A DNA stretch of 64,000 nt, taken from contig NC_021686.1 in the NCBI RefSeq assembly GCF_000247815.1, positions 1,901,627 to 1,965,626 of the forward strand. The letters run 5' to 3'. Positions 13,626 to 27,114 of this stretch are shown here, piece after piece. Made by a program: the position numbers and the translations under genes. The notes below the pieces were generated by a model. It made no database searches and was not told the origin of the DNA. It saw nothing but the letters and a program-made list of their open reading frames with translations. The stretch comes from Ficedula albicollis. Taxonomy: Eukaryota > Chordata > Aves > Passeriformes > Muscicapidae. The number at the start of each line of letters is the position of its first letter. The stretch's first letter is position 1.

Positions 13626-16600
13626 AAAAAAAAAAAAAAAAAAAAAGCTGCCGACCTCCTGCATTTCAGGCTGTTCAATATCGCAGCTGCACCTCAGCGA
13701 GGCTCTGGAGAAGCAAAATCTTTGTACCCTGCTGCTGACTCCATCACCAGCTCAGATGTAGACTATGACTAAAGCACTGGGGTAGAACCAGTTACTCATC
13801 CAGCAAACAACAGAGCAGCGATCCTTGGGCTGCAGTTTAGACACTGCACATGCACTTGAAGAGCAGATACAATGCTAATTTTAGTTTGCATATCACCAAA
13901 CACAACCACAGCCCTTAAAAAAGCACCTGCTCATTCTGCAGGACATGGAAGTGCTTTCTAAAGCCATTTTCTCCACAAGTGCTTTCATTTAGAGTTCACT
14001 TCCTCTTTTTTTTTTTTATTTCATTATATGCTTTCCGAAGGGATTTTTTTTGTTGTTGTTGAGGGGAAAGCTTTTCTCCACTGCTTTGCCATAAAAACAC
14101 AAGCTGTTAACCTTGTAGTGTTTGCCATTAGAGCATCCATCACAAAAACAATGCTCTAAACGCTGCAACTGGGCTAATGACAACTAAGAGAAGGGTTAGG
14201 TCTGTTCAGTTTTTCCCTAATGTGTTTGCAAATGGATATCACTCCAAGACAAATTTGAGGCATTCCCCCTCCAGAGCTTTTTTTAGTAAGATGTTAATTG
14301 CAGCTGCAATGTTACAGAGGTGACTTCACCCTTCAGGCAGCACTGGAGCACCTTCCTGATGGGAAAAGATGGAATTGACACCACACAAGCTCCCAACACC
14401 ACCTCCAGTGGCAGGGAGGAAAAGCCCTGGCTCTGCTGCACCCCTCACAGCAGAACAAACCCCTCCTTCTCTTTGTTTAAAGACAGGAGTTCTGCTGGGG
14501 AGTGTTCCCACCCCCTGCACCCACCCTGGTGTGAATTAAACGCCCACCCCGTCCATCCCTGCCTGCAGTCCCTGCTCCTGCTGCCTTTAACACCTCCCAG
14601 CCCAGCAAGCCCCCACCCCCTGCACTGACAGCAAGCACAGATCCCTCTGCAGCTCCCTCACTTTCTGGAGCCTCCCTCTCCATCCCCATCCCAATGCCAC
14701 CCACTCCCCTCTCCTGCCATTTCCAGTGCAAGACACACAGCCCAGCACAGCTCAGCCTCCTCCCAGCTATCAGCAGGCAGATTTTATCACATTTATCTGT
14801 TAAAATCACTACCAGCTACGTCTGCCAGCTCCTCCAGGAGAGGAGGGACTGCAGGGGAGCACACCACGAGAATCTTGGCTGATGGAAAAATTCCCAGCTG
14901 GAATTGCTGTAATGCCACCAATAAGCCAAACGCACAGGGTTAACAAACCAGACAAGAAACAAGAAACTTCATCCACAGCACCTGTATAAAATAACTCATC
15001 ATCACCCTGTCATTGCTAATTGCAATGTCCCAGCCTCTTCCACCTCGGAGCCTTCTGCTTCCAGTGTTGTGCAGTTAATTAACAGCACAGTCACACACCT
15101 AAAAATACAAATAACTCCACTCCAGCTGCTGAATTTTCTTCTTTTTCTATTATTTATAGTCAAGCCTAGCTTGATGATGCACATATGTATTGTGAGCATT
15201 AACACAATTAACATCTCCATGTACTAAGGCAGTAATTTACTCACTGAAGGATTACCAGGGTGTGTTTCACAGCCCCTCCCTGCCCCAGCTCTAACACAAC
15301 ATGGTAATGAACAGGTAAAGTAGAAATCACCCTCTCAGAAAGCTTGTGGTCATTTCAAGCCTGCTCACAAAAACCTGCAGAACCCCTGGGACAGCCCTGG
15401 GTTACTCAGGGCAGTAAAATTCATGGAAGTAGCGAACTATTTTTTTTTTTTTTTTAGCAAGAAAAGCAGAATTATGAAGAGTTTTTTAAAAAAGTTGTAG
15501 GACATCCAGCACATCTTCCAGAAAAGATAAGCACACATTACAGGGAGGCAGAGCTGGGAGCTCCAGAGCAGTGTTACTCATTATATTTAATCCTTTCCAC
15601 CAGTAATTGCAGAATGTGGGGGCTCACCCTCATTCCCAGGGTCTCTTATCAGAGCTCTGACATCAGGAGCCCACAGCATACGTGCTCCCATCAGCCCTGC
15701 TGATGCTATCAGGCCAGGGCTCAGCTTCATTCTCAGTTTCCTTGTTGCACTGCAGAGTTGTTTTTGTGGTTTCAAGAACCGAAAGCAGACTGGGCCCCGC
15801 TCTGTGCTCCCAGCACAGCTCAGCTCCTGGGTCCTCATTTCAGACACCACCACTACAGCACACCACTAACAACAAGGAGATTTTGCAAACCCGTTAGAGT
15901 GGATTTTTTTGCTTCAATTGTGGGATAAAAGTCACAGATTGCTGTTGTATCTCAAGGCAACCAGCACAGCAGCAAAGGCACCACGCTCCTCTCCACGTCC
16001 CTGAGGTCCCAAAGCTCAGGGCCAGCTCCAGAGCTGCTCAAAGCCTGGATAACTCACCCCTTCAGGAATCAGAGTGTTTAATTTAAATATCTCCTAAGGA
16101 CTCAGCAGGAGCCCAGGCTGAGCAGTGCTGTGTGGAACAGGCCATGGAGAGCCAGCAGTGCCAACCTGATTTCTGCACCAGAGATCATCTTTCCTGGAAC
16201 ACTGCCTGCTCCACGAGTAATCAGCACCTTTTTCAATACCCCAGGGATCTGATTTCTTAAACCCTCTTGGACAGGCACATTCAGTTAACCAGGCATCAGG
16301 TTTGAAGGTTGAACTTTGATTAACAGGCTCAAGTGTCCGAGTCTAATTCTTTCTAACCCAGTAACTCTTAACCCACATAGCCAAGCCCAGCAGTGTGTCC
16401 TCCACCCAGCAGCTCCCAGTGGCTTCAGCACCTAGGAATTCTCTTAGAAACCCAGCAGAGGAATAAAACAATCCCAGCAGGCTGGAATAAGCAAAAGGTG
16501 ATTTAGGCACAGTGCTGTTTCAAGCCATGCCAGCTGAAGACAAGCCCAAGAGCAGTTTCTGGGTCCCTGACGCCCAGGAAAGGCAGCTGCTCACGTGCTG

Positions 16601-17811
16601 CTGACTTCCTAATTGGTTTCTTGTGGTTTAGCTGCTGGAAAGGGCTCAGCAACACAGTATTTTCCCAAACAGGCAGTTGCTAAAATAACAATACACAGCT
16701 GAGAAGTGCAGAAGCACTCAAAGCAGATTCCTCAACATCAATACCCTGCAAATCACCAAAGCACAGTAGGCAGAGGTGGCTCTGGAGTCACTTTTTGGAC
16801 TTGCAACTTAAACCTGACAGTCCAGCCACACGTGTCAGACTCTTCTCAGCAGACACTTGGCTCAGTCAGTTCTCAGCTGTTGGCCATCACTTTTTTCGTC
16901 ATCAATGATAATAACTCTTCATTTTGTAGTTTATCAGCAAAACCAGCCAAATAAAATCTGCTCTTCAGACAGACACAGCTGAGCATCTGCCAAGGGTGCT
17001 CAGCTGGGCAGGAGCTGCTTCCAGAAGTTAAAACACTGCAAGGTGACTCTGGCTGTGTCAGTTCAGAATGAACTTAAATTCCCCCAGTGAAGTTTAGAAA
17101 CTCACAGCTCTGAAGCTGCATCATTGCCTTCACTTCACAATCTCCCTTTGCTGGGTTGCCCAGGATGCCCCACACTCCAAACCAGCCTGTGACCCCTTGC
17201 AGGGAGATCCCACCCTTCCCTGAAAGGCAGTGCTTGTCCCCAGGACCATGGGCACAAGGAACAAATCTCTCCCCTTTTCTCTACATAAACAAATCAGGCA
17301 GGACCACAGGGCTGCCCCAAATGCAGCTTCACTCACTTTGAGACACCATCTCCTCCAGAGGTTTAGGTCAAGTAACTCAACTTCTAAACAGGCAGGTGGA
17401 AAAAAGACCCCAAGGAATCCTTCAGAAACGACTATGCACCTCCATGGCCTCCCTGGACTCACTCCAGCAGCTCCACATCCTGTGGTTATAAAGACTCTTC
17501 CTACAGAGAACACTCTTCATGCTCTCACAGGTGAAAATCTGACCTGAAAATGCCAAACCCTTGTTCCTCCCCACTTCTACAAACGTAGCAGCTCCTTTGA
17601 CCAGAGAGAAGGCAAGAAAAGGAAAATGCCCAAGTGACAGGAGTGAAGAACCTGGTGTGGCTGTGTAGCTCTAAGGAGTCCAAGATACATGAAGAGATTT
17701 TTAAAAACACTTCTCAAATCCTTCACTGTCAGCAGAGCCACAAATAAACCCTTATTTATCTCAGCCTCCAGACAAGTCCCAATACCCAGGAAAGGCTCTG
17801 AATCACAGTTG

Positions 17812-17923
17812 TTTGTAGCCCCAAGTGAAGGAGTCTCTGGAATTGTGCACATATGCAGAGCTGGAAATTTGTAGCCCCAAGTGAAGGAGTCCCTGGAATT
17901 ATGCACATATGCAGAGCTGGAAA
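17812..17923. repeat. 56-base tandem duplication
   Basis: Two adjacent copies of a unit starting TTTGTAGCCCCAAGTGAAGG and ending GCAGAGCTGGAAA, with three substitutions or so. Confidence 0.88.
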
Positions 17924-20900
17924 TGGGAAGCACCAGGGCCAGCAAAAAAAGAAAGTGAATGTAAGAAAAAAACCCAATTATTCAGCATATTTCTTAAAGG
18001 GGTACCTCTACTCAGATGCAGCTCCAGCAAGCAAATCCTGCTGATTTTTCTCCAATATCCACTTCTGCTTGGCAGGATTAAGCCCATTACCATGGGGAAA
18101 AACTGTCCCAACCTGGCTACACAAAGTGCAAGGTTTAGGGCAAATTTGGGGACAGGATTATACCTTATCCAATACATTACAGACCTGATTGCCAAGGAGG
18201 TGTAATTATACTACACGAAAATATGGAATTTTCAGACCCTCACCCCTTGTCAAAGAAAATAAAATAAAGGTTGTGATACTCTAAATTTTATTCCTGGCAA
18301 GAGCATTAAAGCTTGTGTTGGGCATTTAAGAGTGTATAATGAAACTACCATGGGAAACACCATGGGAATAACTAAGATTTTTGTTAATTAAAATGTTTTC
18401 AAAGGACAGCTCACGCAGGGAGAACATCCAGTCCAATTAAAGAAAAACAAGATGTTGACATCTGCAAAGTTTCTGCACTTTGGGGGATTTCACAACTGCA
18501 CTTTGCTGCTCACCCTGGGTGTCCAATCCCTGCAAAGGTTCCAGGCTCTCTGTCCAGAACAGGGGGCTCTGCTCAATGTGGGGATGTTTGTCCTGGGGGA
18601 CACAAAGGGTCACCATGACCCAACCAGCTCCATCAAGCAGCAGCAGAAAACAGGAAAAAGCAGCTTTTGAAAGCCAAAGCTGCCTTTTCCCCAATCCCAA
18701 AGCCAGCAGTCCCCTCCTGGGATCAGAGGAATGGCTGGTACAGCCCCCAGCCATGACTGGGAGCAGGAACTGACCTCACACTTCTACATCACAGACTACA
18801 GGCCATGCATCACTTAGTCCTCCTCTTGCTTTCCTCCACACCTCATTGCAAAAAGAAAGCCAAGGAACTGTAGAAAATACAGTTTTACCCCCCCATAACC
18901 AAAGGATTAGGGAATGGGATGAAGAACAACAAATGCAGCCAAGCCAGGTTTTGCTGTATCCTCCCCTGCTTTTAAACACCAGGGAAACCACTGAGCCAAA
19001 CTTGCATGGAAGAAACTGCTCCTCATCCCAAAGAAAAGGTGGAATTGCAATGCAGAAGAAACCTGCTCTGTTCTTACTCAATGAAGCAGCTGAGCACAAC
19101 ACAGATTTTTCAGGCAAAACATCTCTCCAAAGGGGAAAAAAACCCCCTCCATTCCCCTCTGCAAAGCTGCATCCAACGCTGGCCTTGGCTTCCTGACAAG
19201 CCAGTACACAAAACAGATGAGCACACTCCTTTCTCCAAAGAGGGGACAAAAAGGAACCAGGACAATCCCTCTTGGGAAGAACTCCACATTGCAATTAAAG
19301 CCCTAATAAAATATTAAGTCAAAATGCTAAAAATACACGCAGAGATCCAGCCACAAGCTTGGAGATGCTGGAACAAAGAAAAGATAATTCAGAGCATGAA
19401 TGCGAAGGGTTGGAAATGGGAAAAGAAATGGAATTCTGGGCATGATCTACATAGGAGAAAGGTCAGGGAAGATCAGGAGGGAAAATATATATAAGGAATT
19501 TGTGGTGTTGCTAGAAGAGCCTGGAATAGTTCTGGTGGAGTGAAAGTATCCTGAATGTAAACAGAAGGGAGAAACATGGACAGAGAAAGGAATCAAGTGT
19601 GTGTGAAGGGAAGGTAAGATTGGAAAAGAGCTGCTTCACCATAAGGTGTAGGTTAGGCTTCTGAGGCCAGGAGAAGCTGTGTCATCCCAAAATTCCAAAG
19701 GACAGAAAACCCACAAATAAACCCCAGGGGGTGCCTGGATGAGAAGGAAAGTCCTTGACCATCAAAGCCAATTGCTTTTCCCCTACCAAAATATTAATAT
19801 TTACATTTTGATTGGAACAAAGAGGCCTACAAAGGAGAACAGGCACATGCTGCACACACTTCATAAATGCTAGAAACAGGATTCCAAAAAGTATTCAATA
19901 TAAAAGGGAGTCTAAACTTTTGATTTTGATAAAACAAAGCAGCAAACACCTTTTCTTTCTTTCAAAGAAGAAGGTTGTCATGTTGACACCTGGGATGCAC
20001 AGAAAGCCCAAGCAGCAGTGACCCAAATACAAATATAGCTCCTAGGAGGAAATATCTGCTGTCTGATAGAGGATAATGATTTGGAAGGATTTTAGGGCAC
20101 ATTCTACCAGACAGCTATCAGCCTGTACACCTCAAAGCTACACTTTCTTCTACTTTGCATAGACCAATGTATAAATCCCACATTAGTTCCCAAATGACAC
20201 CACCTAACAACGTGCAATTAACTCGCCCAAATGAGCCCAAAGTTCTCGGAGTTTTCAGGTCTCTGTGCATGGAGTGATCTCTGCACAGCACTGAACCCCA
20301 TGGCAGGAGCTTTGTGGTACCTGCCAGATTTTAATGCTTTTCTGCTGAAATAATTACAACCACCACCACCCATCCATCAGCAACAGCCAGTGCAAATGAG
20401 CTTTTCAAGCTCATTTAGTGAACATGGAGGCTCAACAATTTTGCCTTGATAGCTTTTAGTCCTCCTGCAGCCTACATTTAGCTACCCAGGTCTTTGAAAT
20501 ATGGATGTATTGGAATTATTATAGGTCCTGAAAGGGATTATATGCAACCGTTCTGCTAAATGAGCTCTTTTCTTCTGAGAAAAAGCTCTGCTTTTGGAGG
20601 GAGCATCCAAGCAGAGATCAGCTCTCCTGCCACAGCTCCCATTCCTGATTCATCTCCAGAGCTACCCAGGCCTTGCTGCAGAGATGTAAAAGTTCCCCAG
20701 CATTAATCATCTCCAGTTTGATGATTTAATAGAGGGGAGATAACTGGGGGGCACACAAAGTAACAATATGACTTTCTGGCCAAAAAAGGAAGCCAGATGT
20801 TGGAGCTGAGGCCGGAACTTCCGAGTTCCTACTCTCTGGTTTCTCTGCTCAGCAGCTGATTGAGTCAGAAGGGTTTGTTTTTATTCTAACTGCACACGAA

Positions 20901-21099
20901 GGGGATGCACTGAGAGCAGACAGAACCTCAGCCTTAGGGGTGTAGTTTTGGTGCTGCACCTCAGCTGGCACTGCTGGGGGACAGAGGGAGAGGACAACAC
21001 CCTCAGCTCCCTCTTCACCCCAAAACCCTGCTGGTGCAGCTGAGCCCATCTCACCACGTGCCAGCACTTCTGCCTGTGCAGCAGCATCCTCCCCATCTC

Positions 21100-21580
21100 C
21101 TCACAGCACAGCATCCCTGAGCTCACCACAGCATCCCTGAATTCACCCCAGCATCCCTGAGCTCACCTGTGCTGTGAACAGGCAGCACAGCATCCCTGAG
21201 CTCACCCGTGCCAGGGACAGGCAGCACAGCATCCCTGAGCTCACTTGTACCAGGAACAGCAGCACAGCATCCCTGAGCTCAACATGAGAACTCCAGAGCT
21301 TAAAGTTACTGACTCACATGTCCTGACTCTTAAAACAATATTCCAGACTGAAAATTTTGCTTGAGAAATAATTTGTTGAGTTTATGTAGTTGATTTACAG
21401 ATATTCCTGAGCTCACCTGTGCCAGGAACAGCAGCACAGCATCCCTGAGCTCACCTGTGCTGTGAACATGCAGCACAGCATCCCTGAGCTCACCACAGCA
21501 TCCCTGGGCTCACCTGTGCCAGGGACAGGCAGCACAGCATCCCTGAGCTCACCTGTGCCAGGGACAGGCAGCACAGCCTG
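21100..21580. repeat. Imperfect minisatellite around an ACAGCATCCCTGAGCTCACC core
   Basis: About ten copies of a core of roughly 20 bases with variable spacers (CTGTGCCAGGGACAGGCAGC, CTGTGCTGTGAACAGGCAGC and similar), in two blocks separated by about 110 bases of unrelated AT-rich sequence at 21290-21400. It lies in the putative XPO6 intron 1. Confidence 0.8.
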
Positions 21581-24436
21581 CATGGGGCCCAAGTGTCCCC
21601 AGGGTGATGGGACAGCCAGGCCAAGGGGCTCTGCAGGAGCAAGAATCTGCTGCTCCCTCCTGTCACAATGTCCCAGGTCACCTGCAAACAGCAGGAGTGC
21701 TCCCCAGAGCAGCTCTGGCTCCCAGCCTCAGGGCCACCAGCTCAGCAAGGCTGACACAGAATAAACAGGAGCTATTCTGGTAACTGAGCAGGAGCTCCTT
21801 GGCAACCACCAGCACCAGGATAACCCAGGGCTCACCAGCCTTACCTGGCAGGACATGCTGCAATCCACACACACTTCACTCCTTGCTGAATGAAAGGCTT
21901 CAACCATCATCAGGCAGCTTCAGGCACAAGAAAACACAGCACTTACTGCTAAAAAACGTGATGGTGCTAAGAGAGTTTATGGAATAAAAGGCAGGATGCT
22001 GCTGTGGGAAAGTCAGAAACATCCAAGCTGCAGACGCCCACTGCCTGCTCCCATTTCAGCACTCTGTGTGCCTCACACAGAACAGGGACACGAGATTCCC
22101 TGGAGCTGGGCTGCCACTTCCATTGTCTGCTCGCCTGGGAGCTCAGGGACAACCTGAGGGAAGTGTGATTTGTTCTGGGAGAAGCCTGGCTGCAGCTCTT
22201 CAGCATCTCTGCATTCCAAACCTCACACAGCAGCATTTCCTGCAAGTCCCTGTTCCTAAGTTCCTGTCCCTGTTTTAGTTGCTAGCAGGACACAAATCCC
22301 ACATAACTGAAGAATGTATTTCCTAGGAGAAAATCACCAAAATTCCAGCCTCACATGGGAGTTGCAAATGCAATTCCCAGGTGAGTGGTTTGCTCAGGAG
22401 GTCCCAGCTGAGCTCTCAGGGCTTCAAAGATGGTTCATCTTCACTAGTGGAAGGAACAAAGGTGAAGGAAAGAGTGATGAGACCAAAGACATGGCTTATT
22501 TGGACAGAAAATAAATCCCTTCAAGGATAGCTCCATGATCAATATTTACTTTGAACTGTTCATAAAATCCTCTAAAAGGATCCTGAAAGGTGAGGAGGAA
22601 ACAATGTAATTTGTAGTCTGTGGAAGAAAAGCTTGAAGCTGGGTCTGCTCTGTGTGTTTAGAGATGAACTCCACAGGAACCCACCTGGATTTTGCAATAT
22701 CCTGATTTCCCTACAGAGACACCACAGCACCCTCACCACCTTTCCCTCAGGAAGCCCAAACTGGACACAGCCCAGGCACTATTTACCCACACAGCAGGCA
22801 GGAGCAGCCCCAAGAACCACCACACAGAGCTCTCTGCAAATACCTCTGAAAGCACAGAATGACTAAAGCTTCCTCTGAACCCAAATTCTGAGTGGCATTA
22901 AGATTTCTGAGCCATGAGTGGCAACTAAGCCCAGCTCTACACTTGTTCTACAACATTGGCAGTGCCTGAGCTCACTGTGCATCACTGCATTCCCTCCTGC
23001 CATCCCAATTTCCTCCCAAAATTCCTGCCCAGTTAATCAAGCTCTAATTCATCTCTGCTCATTCCCTTCCATATCAACCCAATTCAACCCCACTAAGGAA
23101 AATCTGCTCCCAGCAGCCTGTTATTCTGGAGCAGAGTTTAATTATGTTTGATTTGTTCCCTGTGTGCCTTCCAGCAGCTCATCTTCACACTTTCCCAACT
23201 GTTTCCGGGAAGGAGGGTGCAGCAGCAGCAGAACATGCCCATCTGCAGGCTCCAGGGAAATGGGAACAGAAGGAAAATCTTGCACAGGAGTCACATGATG
23301 AGTTACAACAGTCAATCCTGCAGCATAGCCCAGGGACTGCTTCTCAACTTCCACAGGCAGGACTTGTGGCTGAGCCAAACAGTGGATGTTCAAGGCAAAA
23401 GAAGAAGAAAACAAGGGGCAATTCAAGAGGATAAATGTCTGTGTCCACATGGAAGAATTAACCAGTCCTTTTGCCACCAGCAATGTGAAGTGAACATCCT
23501 GGCCTACCAAATCCTGCAAACTATTTACTCACCTTTTTGAACCTGGGCTGTTCACCAAGAAGAACCCACCTCAAAAATGTCACCCTTTGCCCGAAGCTAA
23601 ATCCACAAAGAGCTGGGACACGTGGCAGACACGTCAGGAGCCCACCCTGAGCACCCTCAGGCACACACCTGCCATAAAATACCACCAGCATTTACTGAGG
23701 AGACCATGTCCCACCCCAGCACATCCCAGATGGAGCAGCAAAGCCTCTCCAAGGAACTAATGAAGCTCAACAAAGGGGCTGCAGGGAGCAAAGTTTCAAT
23801 AAAACACCAAGCATGTACCAGGAGCACATCACACAGTGAGCAGATGTGATTATCTCAGCTCTTGGGTGGAGAAAACCAGGATCCCTGGAAGAAAAGGGGT
23901 GCAAAGCCTGATCCTACATCACTTAAGGCAGGTTATAGAGAGGGGTGAGAACAAGGCCAGAAACTCCAGCCTGTGCTCAGTGAGACTCTGGGGGAGCCAG
24001 GGCAGAGTCCCAGGAGCAGATCCAGGGCTGCTGGAAACATCTCCCCATTCCCTGCCCACTTCAAAGGGCAAATCTGTGACTTCCCTTTGTCATCCCAACA
24101 AAGTTCGGGACACAAGATCACCCTGAGGGGGAAAACAGGAACAGCAGTTCTGGGATGGTGACAGTGAGCAGCACCTCGATGCCCTGGAGGCGACTCCCAC
24201 CTCCCAGCCCGGCTCTGCGGGCACCCCAAGGATCAGAGACCCCTCCTCCGGGTTCCTGGTGAGGGGAGGAGAGGATTGTGCAAACCAGAGCGGGCTGGAG
24301 CTGTCCCTGTTCTCAGGCAGCTACAGGCCGATGTCTCCCAGCACAGAAAAGAATCCAGGTCATTCCTGCAGCTTACCCAAGGCACAACTGGAGGCCGTGG
24401 GGGCAAGCTCACAGCTGGCGCCGGAGAATCTTCATC

Positions 24437-24610
24437 ACGAAATGGTTTGGGTTAAAATGGACCTTGAAGCTCATCCCGTTCCACCCCCTACCACGTCCAG
24501 GGACACTTTCCACAGTCCCAGGCTGCTCCTGTCCCTGTCCAGCCCGGCCTTGGGCACTGCCAGGGATCCAGGGGCAGCCCCAGCTGCTCTGGGCACCCCC
24601 TCAGCACGCT
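24437..24610 (-). mobile_element. CR1 LINE 3' end fragment
   Basis: A short CR1 3' end in minus orientation (inverted AAATGGTTTGGGTTAAAATG through the GGGCACTGCCAGGGATCCAG block). It runs into CpG-rich sequence just before the G run at 24675. Confidence 0.85.
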
Positions 24611-25619
<1,009 letters not shown>

Positions 25620-25674
25620 TGTGATAGTATGGGATAATGGGGTGGGGATGGGATAATGGGATGGGGATGGAGAT

Positions 25675-26065
25675 GATAGATAGAGATAGAGATAGAGATA
25701 GAGATAGAGATAGAGATAGAGATAGAGATAGAGATAGAGATAGAGATAGAGATAGAGATAGAGATAGAGATAGAGATAGAGATAGAGATAGAGATAGAGA
25801 TAGAGATAGAGATAGAGATAGAGATAGAGATAGAGATAGAGATAGAGATAGAGATAGAGATAGAGATAGAGATAGAGATAGAGATAGAGATAGAGATAGA
25901 GATAGAGATAGAGATAGAGATAGAGATAGAGATAGAGATAGAGATAGAGATAGAGATAGAGATAGAGATAGAGATAGAGATAGAGATAGAGATAGAGATA
26001 GAGATAGAGATAGAGATAGAGATAGAGATAGAGATAGAGATAGAGATAGAGATAGAGAGATAGAT
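25675..26065. repeat. (GATAGA)n hexanucleotide microsatellite, about 64 units
   Basis: An essentially perfect GATAGA array of about 390 bases. Because the unit is six bases it reads open in all frames (Arg-Asp on the plus strand, Ile-Ser on the minus strand), which makes long spurious frames. It is flanked on both sides by imperfect GGGATGGGATAAT repeats (25625-25672 and 26066-26220). Confidence 0.95.
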
Positions 26066-26220
26066 GGAGATGATGGAGACGGAGATGGGATCCGTGGGAA
26101 TGGGACTGGGATTTGGGATGGGGATGGGATAATGGGATGGGGATGGGATGGGATAATGGGTTGGGATAATGGGATGGGATGGGGATGTGGAAGGGGATGG
26201 GAAGGGATGGGGATGGGACC

Positions 26221-27110
26221 CAGACCTGAGCAGGGCCAAGGCCTGGACCTGAGCCTGCAGCTGGAGCCGGATCTGGCCCTGGATCCTGCCCTGGGCCTCG
26301 ACCCCAGCCCAGCCCCCAGGCCTGCCTGTGCTGCCTCCTGCCCCCTGAAGAGCTACCAGGGCTCTGGCTGTGGGTCCTGGCTTTGTGCCCATATAACTAA
26401 TTAAGTAATTAAATGAGCCAGGGTGAGGTAAACCCCCAACCCTCCCAGCCCTCCTCAGCAGGGACACTAAAGCTCCTTGGCATGGAATCCTCTGGCTATT
26501 CCCGTGTCCGGGTTTGCTCAGCCTGGAGCTCTTTGTGCCCATCAGTTTTCCATTGGCTGACCTGCCCAGGAGCAAAGACATCAGAGGGGAGATGCAGATC
26601 CATTAATCCAGGGCATTAATGCTAGGAAAACTGAAATCCAGCCCCTAACTGCTGCCCCACAAAATCCAGAAGCTGTGGACCACTGGAACCCCAAACCAGT
26701 GGGGCTGACACAGATCACAGCGTCCCTTATGGCTCCCAAATTCCTGTGGCACCTGCAGGGACAAGAGGTGGCTCAGCCTGTGGCTTAACGAGCTTTAGAG
26801 GGGACATTGCAAAGGCTGGCACTTCCTTCAGAGGATTAAACACCGGCAGGAGGGGGAATAAACCATCTGCGGGGCTGGGGCTGTCCCCAGGCTCCACCAG
26901 GAGCTTAGGGCTGAGCGGGGTCTCCGGGAGGATTTTCCCTCACGGAGGATTTGGTTTCCACGCTCTCAGCAGAGCGCTGGCCCCGGCTGGCCCCAGTCCT
27001 GCTCATCCCTGCAGGGAAACGCTGCCCCGGGGCCAGGCAGGGAGGAAAAGGTGAGGAGACACGCCCTGGGTGTGCCGATGGACCAGGCAGAGCCCCAGCT
27101 CCAAAACCTG
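26221..27110. other. No gene seen; GC-rich upstream sequence
   Basis: GC-rich non-repetitive sequence with a CpG-rich patch around 26875-27060. I saw no exon with recognisable coding content. An untranslated or very short first exon of XPO6 could lie here, but nothing in the sequence proves it. Confidence 0.5.
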
Positions 27111-27114
27111 CCTC

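Noticed and set aside
18080..18370. CCATGGTAATG and CCATGGTAGTT on the minus strand as XPO6 exon 1 (ATG/GT)
   Set aside because: They lie in AT-rich intronic sequence without CpG island or leader, and the donors are weak.
25637..26404. Frame encoding a long Arg-Asp repeat (and Ile-Ser on the other strand)
   Set aside because: A direct reading of the GATAGA microsatellite; no splice or promoter context.
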